From Litorivicinus sp965656605 (lineage in GTDB: Bacteria; Pseudomonadota; Gammaproteobacteria; Pseudomonadales; Litorivicinaceae): 64,000 nt of DNA. This document shows, in pieces, positions 33,446 through 42,527 of the stretch (positions are counted from its first letter, which is position 1; every line of letters starts with the position of its first letter). The position numbers and the translations under genes are program-made. The stretch spans positions 35,145-99,144 of the forward strand of contig CBFHLC010000002.1 of NCBI GenBank assembly GCA_965656605.1. The letters run 5' to 3'. The notes beneath the pieces are model-generated. The model had not been told where the DNA came from and ran no database searches. It worked only from the letters and a program-made list of their open reading frames with translations.

Positions 33446-34852
33446 TTAGCAGCTGTAGTACATGCCGACTTCTACAGGGTGTGTAGTCATGTTGACGCGC
33501 TGAACTTCTTCACGCTTCAACTCGATGTAACCGTCGATCATGTCGTCGGTAAATACACCACCTGCGGTCAAGAACGCGCGGTCCTCTTCCAGTGCGTCCA
33601 GAGCCTGTTCCAGCGAGCTGGCAACGGTCGGGATCTGAGCCGCTTCTTCTGCGGGTAGGTCGTACAAGTCCTTGTCAGCGGAGTCGCCGGGGTGGATCTT
33701 GTTCTGGATGCCGTCAAGGCCAGCCATCAACAATGCAGAGAACGCCAGGTAGGGGTTCGCGGTGCAGTCAGGGAAACGTACTTCAACACGCTTGCCTTTG
33801 GGGTTGTTGACGAACGGGATACGGATAGAAGCAGAACGGTTACGTGCTGAGTAAGCCAACATAACAGGAGCTTCGAAGCCGGGGACCAGACGCTTGTACG
33901 AGTTAGTTGAAGCGTTGGTGAACGCGTTCAATGCACGAGCGTGCTTGATGATGCCGCCAATGTAGTACAGAGCGGTTTCAGACAAGCCTGCGTATGCGTC
34001 GCCAGCAAAGATGTTCTGACCGTCTTTGGCCAGTGACTGGTGAACGTGCATACCAGAGCCGTTATCGCCGACCAGCGGCTTGGGCATAAAGGTCGCTGTC
34101 TTGCCGTAGGCATGAGCTACGTTGTGGACAACATATTTGAGCTCTTGGACTTCGTCGGCTTTCAACACCAGGCTGTTAAAGCGTGTGCCGATTTCGTTCT
34201 GACCCGCTGTCGCCACTTCGTGGTGGTGCAATTCAACGGTTTGGCCAATGTCCTGCAGTACTTCACAGGCTGCGGTACGCAGATCCATGCAGCTGTCGAC
34301 TGGAGGCACGGGGAAGTAGCCGCCTTTGATGCCGGGGCGGTGGCCCATGTTGCCGTCTTCGTATTCAGTGGCTGTGTTCCACGCTGCTTCCGACGAGTCG
34401 AACTGGTACATCGCGCCAGACATGTCCGCTTTCCATTTGACGTCGTCGAATACAAAGAACTCGGGCTCGGGACCGCACAACACGGTGTCGGCGATGCCGG
34501 TTGACTTCAAATACTCTTCTGCGCGACGTGCAACGCTACGTGGGTCGCGCTCGTAACCGGTCATGGTGGCCGGCTCGATGATGTCGCAACGAACGATGAC
34601 GGTGATTTCGTCGGTGAAGGGGTCTAGGAAGGGCTTGGTGTCGTCGGGCTTCAGAATCATGTCTGATTCGTTGATGCTCTTCCAACCAGAAATAGACGAG
34701 CCGTCGAACATCGCGCCATCTTCAAAGAAATCTTCATCGATCGAGCTGGCGGGGAAGGTGACGTGCTGCTCTTTACCGCGGGGATCGGTGAATCGTAGGT
34801 CGACCCACTTGGCTTCGCTTTCCTGAATCAGCTTCAGAGTGTTCTGTGACAT
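33446..34852 (-). CDS. glnA: Glutamine synthetase, type I
   Basis: 468 residues from ATG 34852 with GGAGA just upstream; a start four codons earlier is less likely. GSI-beta motifs: WVDLRFTDPRGKEQHVTFPA, MFDGSSISGW, the metal/active-site HHHEVATAGQNEIGTRF, ATP region KPLVGDNGSGMHVHQSL, NASTNSYKRLVPG, and the adenylylation loop Tyr in DLYDLPAEE. It makes glutamine from glutamate, ammonia and ATP and is expected to be adenylylated by GlnE. Transcribed from a sigma-54 promoter at 34935-34950, with an NtrC site further upstream. Confidence 0.99.
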   Translation of the reverse strand: MSQNTLKLIQESEAKWVDLRFTDPRGKEQHVTFPASSIDEDFFEDGAMFDGSSISGWKSINESDMILKPDDTKPFLDPFTDEITVIVRCDIIEPATMTGYERDPRSVARRAEEYLKSTGIADTVLCGPEPEFFVFDDVKWKADMSGAMYQFDSSEAAWNTATEYEDGNMGHRPGIKGGYFPVPPVDSCMDLRTAACEVLQDIGQTVELHHHEVATAGQNEIGTRFNSLVLKADEVQELKYVVHNVAHAYGKTATFMPKPLVGDNGSGMHVHQSLAKDGQNIFAGDAYAGLSETALYYIGGIIKHARALNAFTNASTNSYKRLVPGFEAPVMLAYSARNRSASIRIPFVNNPKGKRVEVRFPDCTANPYLAFSALLMAGLDGIQNKIHPGDSADKDLYDLPAEEAAQIPTVASSLEQALDALEEDRAFLTAGGVFTDDMIDGYIELKREEVQRVNMTTHPVEVGMYYSC

Positions 34853-34934
34853 GGTTTTCTCCATAAAAGGCCGGCGGCCGATGACTGAGTTTGTTCACCG
34901 CGGCGAGCGATCCGCCCGGTGATGAGTTTTGGTT

Positions 34935-34950
34935 AGCAACTCACGTGCCT
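34935..34950 (-). promoter_or_regulatory. Sigma-54 (-24/-12) promoter of glnA
   Basis: On the minus strand AGGCACGTGAGTTGCT matches the sigma-54 consensus TGGCAC-N5-TTGC, with GG (34949-34948) and GC (34937-34936) exactly 10 bases apart. Transcription should begin near 34925, about 70 bp before the glnA ATG. Confidence 0.88.
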
Positions 34951-35001
34951 AAACCGAAGCGCCCTAAAATGAGGCTTTTGAGGCAAGTTCAAGGGTATAT
35001 T

Positions 35002-35018
35002 TGCACCAATCGAGTGCA
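35002..35018. promoter_or_regulatory. NtrC-binding enhancer site upstream of glnA
   Basis: TGCACCAATCGAGTGCA is a 17-bp dyad (TGCAC-N7-GTGCA) matching the NtrC site pattern. It is centred about 85 bp upstream of the predicted glnA start. A weaker partial match (GGTGCAATTGCA, about 35045-35056) follows. Apart from these sites and the typA elements, the 339-bp glnA-typA gap holds no gene that I can support. Confidence 0.7.
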
Positions 35019-35114
35019 TTTGCACGCTCACGCCGCCTCACTTTGGTGCAATTGCATTGTCCGGTGGTCAAAGTGGCGCAGAAAAAAACAAGCGACCCGA
35101 TCGACAAAGGCCTA

Positions 35115-35120
35115 TACAAT
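35115..35120 (+). promoter_or_regulatory. -10 element candidate for typA
   Basis: TACAAT within TATACAAT (35113-35120) lies about 70 bp upstream of the typA GTG. The -35 region is not consensus. Supported mainly by position in the divergent gap. Confidence 0.45.
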
Positions 35121-35191
35121 ATGCCACCGAATTTTGCCGCCCGAGGGATCGGGCGCCCGCGCTTTGCGCGCCCTTTATAGGAAGATCCTTA

Positions 35192-37015
35192 GTGTCTAGT
35201 ACGATCGAGAACCTTCGCAACATTGCGATCATTGCCCACGTTGACCACGGTAAGACCACACTGGTTGATAAACTTCTGCAGGCCTCTGGCACGCTCGAAC
35301 GGAAAGACCAAGATTCTGAACGCGTCATGGACTCTAACGATCAAGAGCGCGAGCGCGGCATTACTATTCTGGCCAAGAACACCGGTCTGAAGTGGGGTGA
35401 TTACCGCATTAACATCGTTGACACCCCCGGCCACGCCGACTTCGGTGGCGAGGTTGAACGTGTTTTGTCGATGGTTGACTCGGTATTACTGGTCGTCGAC
35501 GCCGCCGAAGGCCCGATGCCGCAGACTCGTTTTGTGACGCAAAAGGCGTTTGATCAGGGCTTGAATCCGATCGTTATTATCAACAAAGTCGACCGCACCG
35601 GCGCACGTCCTCACTGGGCAGTGGATCAGGTGTTCGATTTGTTTGACCGTCTGGGCGCGACTGACGAGCAGCTGGACTTCCCAATCATGTATTGCTCGGC
35701 GATCAATGGCCTGTCAGGCGATGATCCGGACAACATGCAAGAAAGCATGGAACCTATCTTGCAGGCGATCGTTGATAACGTTCGCGCGCCACAGGTGGAC
35801 AACACCCAGCCTTTGCAGATGCAGATCTCGGCCTTGGACTACTCAAGCTACCTAGGCGTGATCGGTGTTGGCCGTATCGCACGGGGTGTTTTGACCCCCA
35901 ACATGCCGGTCACGGCCATCGACATGGAAGGCAACACTCGCAAGGGTCGTGTTCTAAAGATCTTTGGTTTCCACGGTCTGACTCAGGTCGAAATGAATCA
36001 AGCCGAAGCCGGTGACATCGTACGTGTCACAGGCCTTGAGAAACTGGATATCTCTGACACCCTGTGTGCTCAGGATACAGTCGAGGCATTGCCGCCGCTG
36101 ACGGTGGACGAGCCGACGGTCACTATGACGTTCCAGGTCAATAATTCGCCCTTCGCCGGCAAAGACGGTAAGTACCTGACCAGCCGAAACATCAAAGATC
36201 GCTTGGATCAGGAATTGATCCACAACGTGGCCTTGCGTGTTGAGCCAGGCGACAGCCCGGATCAATTTGAAGTGTCGGGCCGTGGTGAATTGCACCTGTC
36301 GGTGTTGATCGAAAACTTGCGTCGTGAAGGCTTTGAGTTGGCGGTGTCGCGTCCTCGCGTTGTCGTCAAAGAAATCGACGGCGAAATGAAAGAGCCGTGG
36401 GAGCAGGTGGTCATCGACATCGAAGACCAGCACCAGGGCAGCATCATGGAAGAGATGGGCAACCGTAAGGCCGAGCTGACCAACATGGTGCCCGACGGGC
36501 ACGGTCGTGTTCGCCTAGAATTCCTGGCACCGGCTCGTGGCTTGATCGGCTTCCGCTCAACCTTTATGACGCTGACCAGTGGCACCGGCATCTTGACCAG
36601 CGTGTTTGATCACTTTGGCCAGCGCGTCGAAGCCAACATCGGTAACCGTGTCAACGGCGCCTTGGTGTCTATGATTCAGGGATCTACCACGGCTTACAGC
36701 TTGTTTAACATTCAAGAGCGTGGCCGCTTGTTCCTGGGCCACGGCGCGGATGTCTATGAAGGCATGGTCATCGGCATTCACAACCGGGATAACGATTTGC
36801 CGGTTAACCCGGTGAAAGGCAAGCAGCTGACCAACGTTCGCGCTTCGGGTACCGATGAGAACTTGATCCTGACACCGCCTATCAAGATGGGTCTAGAGCA
36901 GGCGATGGAATTCATCGACGATGATGAGCTGGTTGAAGTCACGCCCATCAACATCCGTATTCGTAAGCGTCATTTGACCGAAGCGGAACGTAAAAAGGCC
37001 TCACGAGGCAAGTAA
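35192..37015 (+). CDS. typA: Ribosome-associated GTPase TypA/BipA
   Basis: 607 residues from GTG 35192, exactly the E. coli BipA length, with AGGAAGAT upstream. The longer frame to 35057 is promoter sequence. G-domain motifs: AIIAHVDHGKTTLVDKLL, RGITI, VDTPGHADFGGEV and INKVDR, followed by EF-G-like domains II, III and V and the BipA-specific C-terminal domain. It binds 70S ribosomes and aids 50S assembly and stress or low-temperature growth. Heads the typA-dtd-pepP-ubiH-ubiI run. Confidence 0.97.
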   Translation: MSSTIENLRNIAIIAHVDHGKTTLVDKLLQASGTLERKDQDSERVMDSNDQERERGITILAKNTGLKWGDYRINIVDTPGHADFGGEVERVLSMVDSVLLVVDAAEGPMPQTRFVTQKAFDQGLNPIVIINKVDRTGARPHWAVDQVFDLFDRLGATDEQLDFPIMYCSAINGLSGDDPDNMQESMEPILQAIVDNVRAPQVDNTQPLQMQISALDYSSYLGVIGVGRIARGVLTPNMPVTAIDMEGNTRKGRVLKIFGFHGLTQVEMNQAEAGDIVRVTGLEKLDISDTLCAQDTVEALPPLTVDEPTVTMTFQVNNSPFAGKDGKYLTSRNIKDRLDQELIHNVALRVEPGDSPDQFEVSGRGELHLSVLIENLRREGFELAVSRPRVVVKEIDGEMKEPWEQVVIDIEDQHQGSIMEEMGNRKAELTNMVPDGHGRVRLEFLAPARGLIGFRSTFMTLTSGTGILTSVFDHFGQRVEANIGNRVNGALVSMIQGSTTAYSLFNIQERGRLFLGHGADVYEGMVIGIHNRDNDLPVNPVKGKQLTNVRASGTDENLILTPPIKMGLEQAMEFIDDDELVEVTPINIRIRKRHLTEAERKKASRGK

Positions 37016-37018
37016 AGC

Positions 37019-37477
37019 GTGCGGATCCTGATTCAGCGAGTTGAACGCGCCAATGTGCGCGTTGATGGCGAGTTAGTCGGATCCATCGCTCAGGGTTATT
37101 TGTTGTTGGTCGGCGTTCAGAAGGGCGACGGCCAACAACAGCTCGACGCAAGCTTGTCCAAGCTATCCAAACTGCGTCTGTTCGAAGATGAAAGCGGCAA
37201 AACCAACCTGACCCTGGCGCAAGTCGGCGGCAGTGCATTGGTGGTCAGTCAATTTACCCTTGCGGCCAGTCTAAAAAAGGGCAATCGTCCTAGCTTTGAT
37301 AGCGCCGCGGCGCCCGAGGCGGCTCGATCTTTGTATCTGGAATTGATTGAGGGGCTAAAAAAACAGGGCATCCCTGTTGAAAGCGGTCGCTTTGGCGCAG
37401 ATATGAAGGTCGAGCTGGTCAATGATGGTCCGGCCACCTACAGCTTGGAGATTCCACCTGATGACACAGCACTTTAG
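37019..37477 (+). CDS. dtd: D-aminoacyl-tRNA deacylase
   Basis: 152 residues from GTG 37019, three bases after typA. The DTD fold is recognisable from MRILIQRVERANVRVDGELVGSI, the SQFTLAASLKKGNRPSF active-site strand and the Gly-cisPro motif NDGPATYSLEI (Ala where GPVT has Val). It frees D-amino acids from mischarged tRNA. Its end overlaps the pepP start by 17 bp. Confidence 0.95.
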   Translation: MRILIQRVERANVRVDGELVGSIAQGYLLLVGVQKGDGQQQLDASLSKLSKLRLFEDESGKTNLTLAQVGGSALVVSQFTLAASLKKGNRPSFDSAAAPEAARSLYLELIEGLKKQGIPVESGRFGADMKVELVNDGPATYSLEIPPDDTAL

Positions 37478-38768
37478 CCTCGAAAATTCTGTCTACGCAC
37501 AGCGTCGAGCCGCGATTCAGGCACAGCTTAAGCCCGGGCGAGTGGCGCTGTTGCTAGGGGCTGAGGAACAAATTCGCAACCGCGACGTCGAGCACGCCTT
37601 TCGACAATCCTCTGACATGCTGTATCTGACCGGTTTTGCCGAGCCGGATGCCGCCTTGGTGATGACCTGTGATCAGGCAATCTTGGCCGTGCGCCCGAAA
37701 AATGCCGAGATGGAAGTCTGGACCGGCTTTCGATACGGCCCTGATGCCGCCGTCGAGGCCTTTGGCGTGGATCGCGCGGTCTGCATCGATGATCTGGATG
37801 ATTTGTTGTTAGAACTGACCCCGATGGGCTGGTTGTACGCCTACGATGATCCTCGGGCCCATGCCAAGATTGGTCAGCTGCAAAGCCAGCTGGTGATGAA
37901 GACTCGACGTCAGGGCGAGCCGCCCAAGGGCACGGCGGATTTGAATCCGCTGATCCACGATGCGCGTCTGGTTAAGTCACCCATCGAGCAGGACATCATG
38001 CGCCTTGCAGGTTCGATTTCAGCGCGTGCACACTGTCGTGCGATGGAATTCGCCTACCCCGGCGTCATGGAATACCAGCTGCAGGCCGAGATTGAGCATG
38101 AACATCGCATGGCCGGCTCTAAGCGCGAGGCTTACGGCGCGATCGTTGCCGGCGGCAACAATGCCAACGTGTTGCACTACATCTCGAACGATCAGCCTAT
38201 TGCTGATGGCGATTTGGTGCTGATCGACGCGGGCTGCGAGCTGTACAACTACGCCGCGGACATCACGCGCACCTGGCCGGTTAATGGTCGATTCTCACCG
38301 GCACAGGCCGAGGCCTATGACTGGGTCCTAAAAGCGCAGTTGGCGTCGATTGATGCGGTGCGCGCCGGTGCGGCCTTCGAGGATTATCACAACGTTGCTT
38401 TGCGGGTGCTGGTCGAAGGTCTGGTGGCGATGCAAGTCTTGGAAGGGGGCGTCGACGAGTTGATCGAGTCCGGTGCCTACAAACCGTATTACATGCACCG
38501 CACCGGTCACTGGTTGGGCATGGATGTGCACGATGTCGGCACCTACAACGTGCAAGGCCAGTCACGCACGCTGCAGCCCGGGATGGTGGTCACGGTCGAG
38601 CCAGGTTTGTATTTCGACGCGAACGGACCTGCGCCCGAGCGCCTAAAAGGCATTGGCATTCGGATCGAAGACGACGTGCTGGTCACCGACGGCGAGCCCG
38701 AAGTACTGACCGCCGACGTGCCCAAGACCATTGCCGATATCGAAGCGCTCATGGCCGATGCCAACTGA
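37461..38768 (+). CDS. pepP: Xaa-Pro aminopeptidase (aminopeptidase P II)
   Basis: 435 residues from ATG 37461 (GGAG at 37447-37450); earlier in-frame starts lie deep in dtd. An N-terminal creatinase-like domain (DMLYLTGFAEPDAALV) precedes a pita-bread metallopeptidase with metal ligands in LIDAGCELYNYAADITRTWPV, HRTGHWLGMDVHDVG, TVEPGLYF and GIGIRIEDDVLV. It removes N-terminal residues preceding Pro. Conserved neighbour of ubiH/ubiI. Confidence 0.95.
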   Translation: MTQHFSLENSVYAQRRAAIQAQLKPGRVALLLGAEEQIRNRDVEHAFRQSSDMLYLTGFAEPDAALVMTCDQAILAVRPKNAEMEVWTGFRYGPDAAVEAFGVDRAVCIDDLDDLLLELTPMGWLYAYDDPRAHAKIGQLQSQLVMKTRRQGEPPKGTADLNPLIHDARLVKSPIEQDIMRLAGSISARAHCRAMEFAYPGVMEYQLQAEIEHEHRMAGSKREAYGAIVAGGNNANVLHYISNDQPIADGDLVLIDAGCELYNYAADITRTWPVNGRFSPAQAEAYDWVLKAQLASIDAVRAGAAFEDYHNVALRVLVEGLVAMQVLEGGVDELIESGAYKPYYMHRTGHWLGMDVHDVGTYNVQGQSRTLQPGMVVTVEPGLYFDANGPAPERLKGIGIRIEDDVLVTDGEPEVLTADVPKTIADIEALMADAN

Positions 38769-39756
38769 CGTTATTGGATCTGGCCTGGCCGGTCAGGTCG
38801 CGGCTCTTGCGTTACGGCGTCAGGGGCACGAAGTGCGTATTTGGGGGCAGCCGGAGCGCGCGCCAACCCGAGCAATCGCGCTATCAGCACCTTCCGTCGC
38901 CTACCTCACTCAGCTGTGCCCGGCGGTGGTCGAGCTGGGCGCGCCCATCGAGCACATCCACGTCAGTCGTCAGGGGCGCTTTGGTCGCACGCTGCTGAAT
39001 GCTCAGGATCACGGCCAAGCCAACTTTGGCCGAGTGATCGGCAACGACGAGCTAGGCGAAGCCCTGGATCAGGCTTTGGTGGCCGAGCGAATCGACGAGC
39101 AAGTCGATACATTGACCCCGGGATGGTCAATTAATCAGCGTCATAGTGATTTTGTGGTGTTGGCCGCATCGGCCCCTGGCCTGATGAAACAGGCCGGTAT
39201 CAGTTACGAGCAACCCCGCATGTCGGGTGATTTGTGGGTGGCGATTGCCACGGGTGCGACACCGGGGACTGCCTACGAGCGCTTTACCCCCAGTGGGCCC
39301 TTGGCGATTTTGCCCATGGGTCAGGGGCGCGCTAGCCTTGTTTGGCAGGTTGATCATGACGTCAGCGACATCGCCCAAATCAATGCGGCGATCGGTCATC
39401 GAGTGCGTCTCAGCGGCATCGAGCATCAGGCGCGTTTTCCGATCCGCCTGCACCGTGCGCACAGCTTGGCTCGCCCTGGCTTGGCCGTGATCGGCAATGC
39501 CAGTCAATTCTTGCATCCGGTAGCGGGGCAGGGCTTTAACCTGATTCTGCGCCAAATCCAGCTGATGGTTCAGCACGATCTGGCCACATTCAATACGCGG
39601 GCCTTGGCGGATCAGGCTCGCTGGTTCCAAACCACTCGCGCCTTGGCTCAGGTCTTCCAGCCACAGATTCCCTTGCAGGGGTTGGCACTGTCGGCCTTGC
39701 AGGCCAAGCCGTGGTTGAAGTCAGCCTTTATCAGTCAGTTTATGGAGGGCGCATGA
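38758..39756 (+). CDS. ubiH: UbiH-type FAD-dependent ubiquinone-biosynthesis hydroxylase (short)
   Basis: 332 residues from ATG 38758, overlapping the pepP stop by 11 bp; the family is usually near 390. It has the N-terminal Rossmann motif VIGSGLAGQVAALALRRQG and the C-terminal FAD motif GLAVIGNASQFLHPVAGQGFNLILRQI typical of UbiH. Predicted to hydroxylate a ring position of the prenylphenol precursor. The substrate-binding middle is shorter than usual, so the regiospecificity is uncertain. ATGA-coupled to the next hydroxylase. Confidence 0.85.
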   Translation: MPTDVIGSGLAGQVAALALRRQGHEVRIWGQPERAPTRAIALSAPSVAYLTQLCPAVVELGAPIEHIHVSRQGRFGRTLLNAQDHGQANFGRVIGNDELGEALDQALVAERIDEQVDTLTPGWSINQRHSDFVVLAASAPGLMKQAGISYEQPRMSGDLWVAIATGATPGTAYERFTPSGPLAILPMGQGRASLVWQVDHDVSDIAQINAAIGHRVRLSGIEHQARFPIRLHRAHSLARPGLAVIGNASQFLHPVAGQGFNLILRQIQLMVQHDLATFNTRALADQARWFQTTRALAQVFQPQIPLQGLALSALQAKPWLKSAFISQFMEGA

Positions 39757-40829
39757 TTCATATCGTCGGTGGCGGCATGGTCGGTGCCAGCCTAGCCACC
39801 GCATTGGCGCGCCAAGGCCGGCGGGTTGAGCTGTTCGAACGCCAACCCTGGGCGGAGTCTGAAGTTGATGATGCTCGGGTCAGCGCACTCAATCCGACCA
39901 CTCTGGATTGGTTGGCCTCGCTGGGTATTCAGCCGACGGTTCAAGTATTCGAGCATATGCATGTGTTTGCCCAGCGCGCCAGCGCCGATCTGATGTGGAG
40001 CGATCCATGCTTGGGTGCCTTGGTGGTGAACAACCAACTGCAGGGTGCTGCTTTGCAGGCGGCAGAGGGCGCGGGCGTAAAAATCCGGTACGGTTGCGAT
40101 GTCACCTACGATCAGGGATTAATCGTTGATGGAGTGCCGGTGGCCGGCGACTTGTGTGTGGCTGCAGATGGTGCCCGCTCTCGAATTAGAGCCGCCGCAG
40201 GGATTGCATTAACACCGCGAGATACCGGGCAAAACGCCACATTTTTGCGCGTCAACATGGATCCTAGCTTTGCCAATACGACCGCTCAGGTCTTCTTAGA
40301 TACCGGACCGCTGGCATTTTTGCCGATTGCGCCGGATCAGGCGGTGTTGGTGTGGAGTCGCGATCTGCAGGCGATTCCATTGCCCGATCAGGCCGACGCG
40401 GTGGCCGGCATGGCCGCGGCCGCCTTTGAATACCGTTACGGCGAGTTCAGAGCGCTGGGGTCAGCTACACAGGTCCCGCTGTTTGATGGGCACGCCCGTG
40501 AGTATCATCGTGCCGGTGTGGTGTTAGTCGGCGATGCGGCTCATCAGATCCATCCGTTAGCTGGCCAAGGCGTGAATTTGGGTTTGGCCGATGCGGCCCA
40601 ACTGGCTCAGTCGATTTATAGCAAAGGCCTCGGGCAGACGGCATTGCGTCACTACACCCGCCAACGCTGGTGGCCCAATCAGGCCACGCGGCTTGCCATG
40701 CGTGCGCTGCAGCATTCGTTTGGTCAGAAAAATCCCATAAATACTGCTTTGCTTGCTCAGGGTATGTCGCTATTCTCGAAGTCCAAGAAATTGAGACTTG
40801 CGTCACAAAATTGGGCTTCGGGGCGGTAA
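39753..40829 (+). CDS. ubiI: UbiI/VisC-type FAD-dependent hydroxylase
   Basis: 358 residues from ATG 39753 with GGAGG before it. Motifs are IHIVGGGMVGASLATALARQG (FAD Rossmann), DARVSALNPTTLDWLASLG, the DG motif VAADGARSRIR and GVVLVGDAAHQIHPLAGQGVNLGLADA, typical of UbiF/UbiI/VisC flavoprotein monooxygenases in ubiquinone synthesis. Which carbon it hydroxylates cannot be told by eye. Paired with ubiH. Confidence 0.87.
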   Translation: MIHIVGGGMVGASLATALARQGRRVELFERQPWAESEVDDARVSALNPTTLDWLASLGIQPTVQVFEHMHVFAQRASADLMWSDPCLGALVVNNQLQGAALQAAEGAGVKIRYGCDVTYDQGLIVDGVPVAGDLCVAADGARSRIRAAAGIALTPRDTGQNATFLRVNMDPSFANTTAQVFLDTGPLAFLPIAPDQAVLVWSRDLQAIPLPDQADAVAGMAAAAFEYRYGEFRALGSATQVPLFDGHAREYHRAGVVLVGDAAHQIHPLAGQGVNLGLADAAQLAQSIYSKGLGQTALRHYTRQRWWPNQATRLAMRALQHSFGQKNPINTALLAQGMSLFSKSKKLRLASQNWASGR

Positions 40830-40908
40830 ATCCGGAGTTCCTAGTTCGTCTGTCCGAGGCACTGTTTTGTGTGTGGCGTGAATCTGCTCTCAACGGAGGA
40901 CATGACTA

Positions 40909-41298
40909 ATGCCTGAAACATCACAAGTAGCACTGAAAACCATCCTGACCTACATGCGTTCATTCGCAGGGTCTATGATCCAAGCCAGTGGTCGCTTTTA
41001 TCCCTGCGCTGTGAAGTTCCGCGAAGGCATTATCGAGCCGGTCGAGGCCCCAGATGCACACGGTGGCCAGCTGATTGAGTTTCTTCAAAAGAAATGCCAG
41101 GACTCGCTAGAGACCGGCGGCTATGAAGCTACGGCCTTGGCTATCGACGTGTGGTTGGATGACGAGCATCAAGAAGACGGTCTGCAGGTTACTCTGTGGT
41201 CGCCTGAGTTTCCCCCGGTAGATTTGCTGATGAGCTGGAAGCGCACTGATGCAGGTATTGAGTACGGCAAGATCCGAATCCTGACGCCGGATGCCTAA
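40909..41298 (+). CDS. Hypothetical protein, 129 aa
   Basis: Not recognised. The start has GGAGG nine bases upstream. The protein is acidic and soluble, with no signal peptide or membrane segment: an N-terminal helix (VALKTILTYMRSFAGSMIQ), a mixed middle and a predicted beta-rich end (ALAIDVWLDD, LQVTLWSPEFPPVDLLMSW, IEYGKIRIL). It overlaps the following DsbA-like isomerase gene by 8 bp, so the two are probably co-expressed. Single Cys residues at about 33 and 63. Confidence 0.65.
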   Translation: MPETSQVALKTILTYMRSFAGSMIQASGRFYPCAVKFREGIIEPVEAPDAHGGQLIEFLQKKCQDSLETGGYEATALAIDVWLDDEHQEDGLQVTLWSPEFPPVDLLMSWKRTDAGIEYGKIRILTPDA

Positions 41299-41893
41299 GA
41301 CCGTCGATTTCTACTTCGACTTCTCTAGCCCCTATGCCTATTTGATGGCCCGTGACCTGACCCACTTGGCTCAGCGTCACGGCCGGCAAATGCAGTGGCG
41401 CCCCATTTTGCTGGGGCCGATTTTTAAACAGCACAACCGCACCCCGCCGATTGATCAGTCCTTGCGCGGGGAATACTTGCGTCGCGACATTGCTCGGGTG
41501 GCCCGACGCAAAGGTTTGCGTCTGAATTGGCCCGAGCGTTTTCCCTTCTCGGCGCTCAACGCGACGCGGGCGTTTTACTGGCTGCAACAGCAATCCCCCA
41601 AGCGTGCGGATCATTTGGCTGCGGCTCTGCTCGATAGGGTTTGGATCGACGGCCAGAGCATCGATCAGCCCGGTGACTTGGACTGGGTAGCGACCCGTTT
41701 GGGTGTGGACCCTGTGCAGATGAGCGCAGACATTCAAAGTGATGAGATCAAATCACTGACCCGGGCGCGGGTTCAGCAAGCCATGGATCGTGGTGTGTTT
41801 GGCTCGCCCTTTGTGTTCATCGATGACGAGCCGTTCTGGGGCTGTGATCGCTTGGATGACATCACTCACTGGTTAGAGACCGGCGGCTTTTAA
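41291..41893 (+). CDS. DsbA-family oxidoreductase, 2-hydroxychromene-2-carboxylate isomerase type
   Basis: 200 residues. Kappa-class GST/HCCA isomerase pattern: N-terminal VDFYFDFSSPYAYLMA with the active-site Ser in place of DsbA Cys, WRPILLGPIF, and C-terminal GVFGSPFVFIDDEPFWGCDRL. Family members act as glutathione-dependent isomerases in aromatic degradation, but no such pathway is nearby, so the in vivo substrate is unknown. Confidence 0.85.
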   Translation: MPKTVDFYFDFSSPYAYLMARDLTHLAQRHGRQMQWRPILLGPIFKQHNRTPPIDQSLRGEYLRRDIARVARRKGLRLNWPERFPFSALNATRAFYWLQQQSPKRADHLAAALLDRVWIDGQSIDQPGDLDWVATRLGVDPVQMSADIQSDEIKSLTRARVQQAMDRGVFGSPFVFIDDEPFWGCDRLDDITHWLETGGF

Positions 41894-41921
41894 GCTAAAC
41901 TGGCACAAACCAGGAGAATCC

Positions 41922-42527
41922 ATGTTTACAGGTATCGTTCAAGGGCGCGGCGAAGTGATCGCGCGCACCGGATCAGAACTCGTGCGTCTCGTTATTCGTG
42001 TGCCCTCAACCGACGGGCTTGAGCGTGGTGCTAGCATTGCCATCAATGGCGTGTGTCTAACGGCGGTTGAGTGGCAGGATCGCGACGTTCATTTCGATGT
42101 GATTGCCGAGTCGCTGCGGGTGACTAACTTAGGCGATTTAAATGTTGGCGATCCGGTCAATGTTGAACGCGCGGCGCGTTATGGTGACGAGATCGGCGGG
42201 CATTTGCTGAGTGGGCACGTCCATGGCATGGCCACATTAGTCGGGCGTGAAGAGCAGGGCGACAATCTGGCGCTGACCATGACGGCCGATCCTGACATCG
42301 TGCGTTACTTGATGCCCAAGGGTTATGTGGCGCTGGATGGCTGCAGCCTGACGCTGGGACCTGTGATTGAGAACAATCAATTCCAAGTGTTTTTGATTCC
42401 CGAGACTCGCCAGGTCACGGTGGTCGAGTGGCGCAAGATCGGCGACACCATCAACCTAGAGATTGACACCCAAACTCAGGCAATTGTGGATACGGTAGAG
42501 CGGGTGCTGGCGGAGCGTGGCCAGTGA
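41922..42527 (+). CDS. ribE: Riboflavin synthase, alpha chain
   Basis: 201 residues, good AGGAGA ribosome site. Two lumazine-binding repeats: MFTGIVQGRGEVIARTG...SIAINGVCLTAVEW, and GGHLLSGHVHGMATL...YVALDGCSLTLGPV. It dismutates two 6,7-dimethyl-8-ribityllumazines to riboflavin. No FMN riboswitch is seen in the 28-bp gap upstream. Start of a chain of 4-bp-overlapping genes (ribE, MOSC, epmB, kef, eamA). Confidence 0.95.
   Translation: MFTGIVQGRGEVIARTGSELVRLVIRVPSTDGLERGASIAINGVCLTAVEWQDRDVHFDVIAESLRVTNLGDLNVGDPVNVERAARYGDEIGGHLLSGHVHGMATLVGREEQGDNLALTMTADPDIVRYLMPKGYVALDGCSLTLGPVIENNQFQVFLIPETRQVTVVEWRKIGDTINLEIDTQTQAIVDTVERVLAERGQ

Noticed and set aside
34891..35199. Open frame of about 100 codons in the glnA-typA gap
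   Set aside because: It covers the sigma-54 promoter, the NtrC site and the typA leader, has no ribosome site and has improbable composition.
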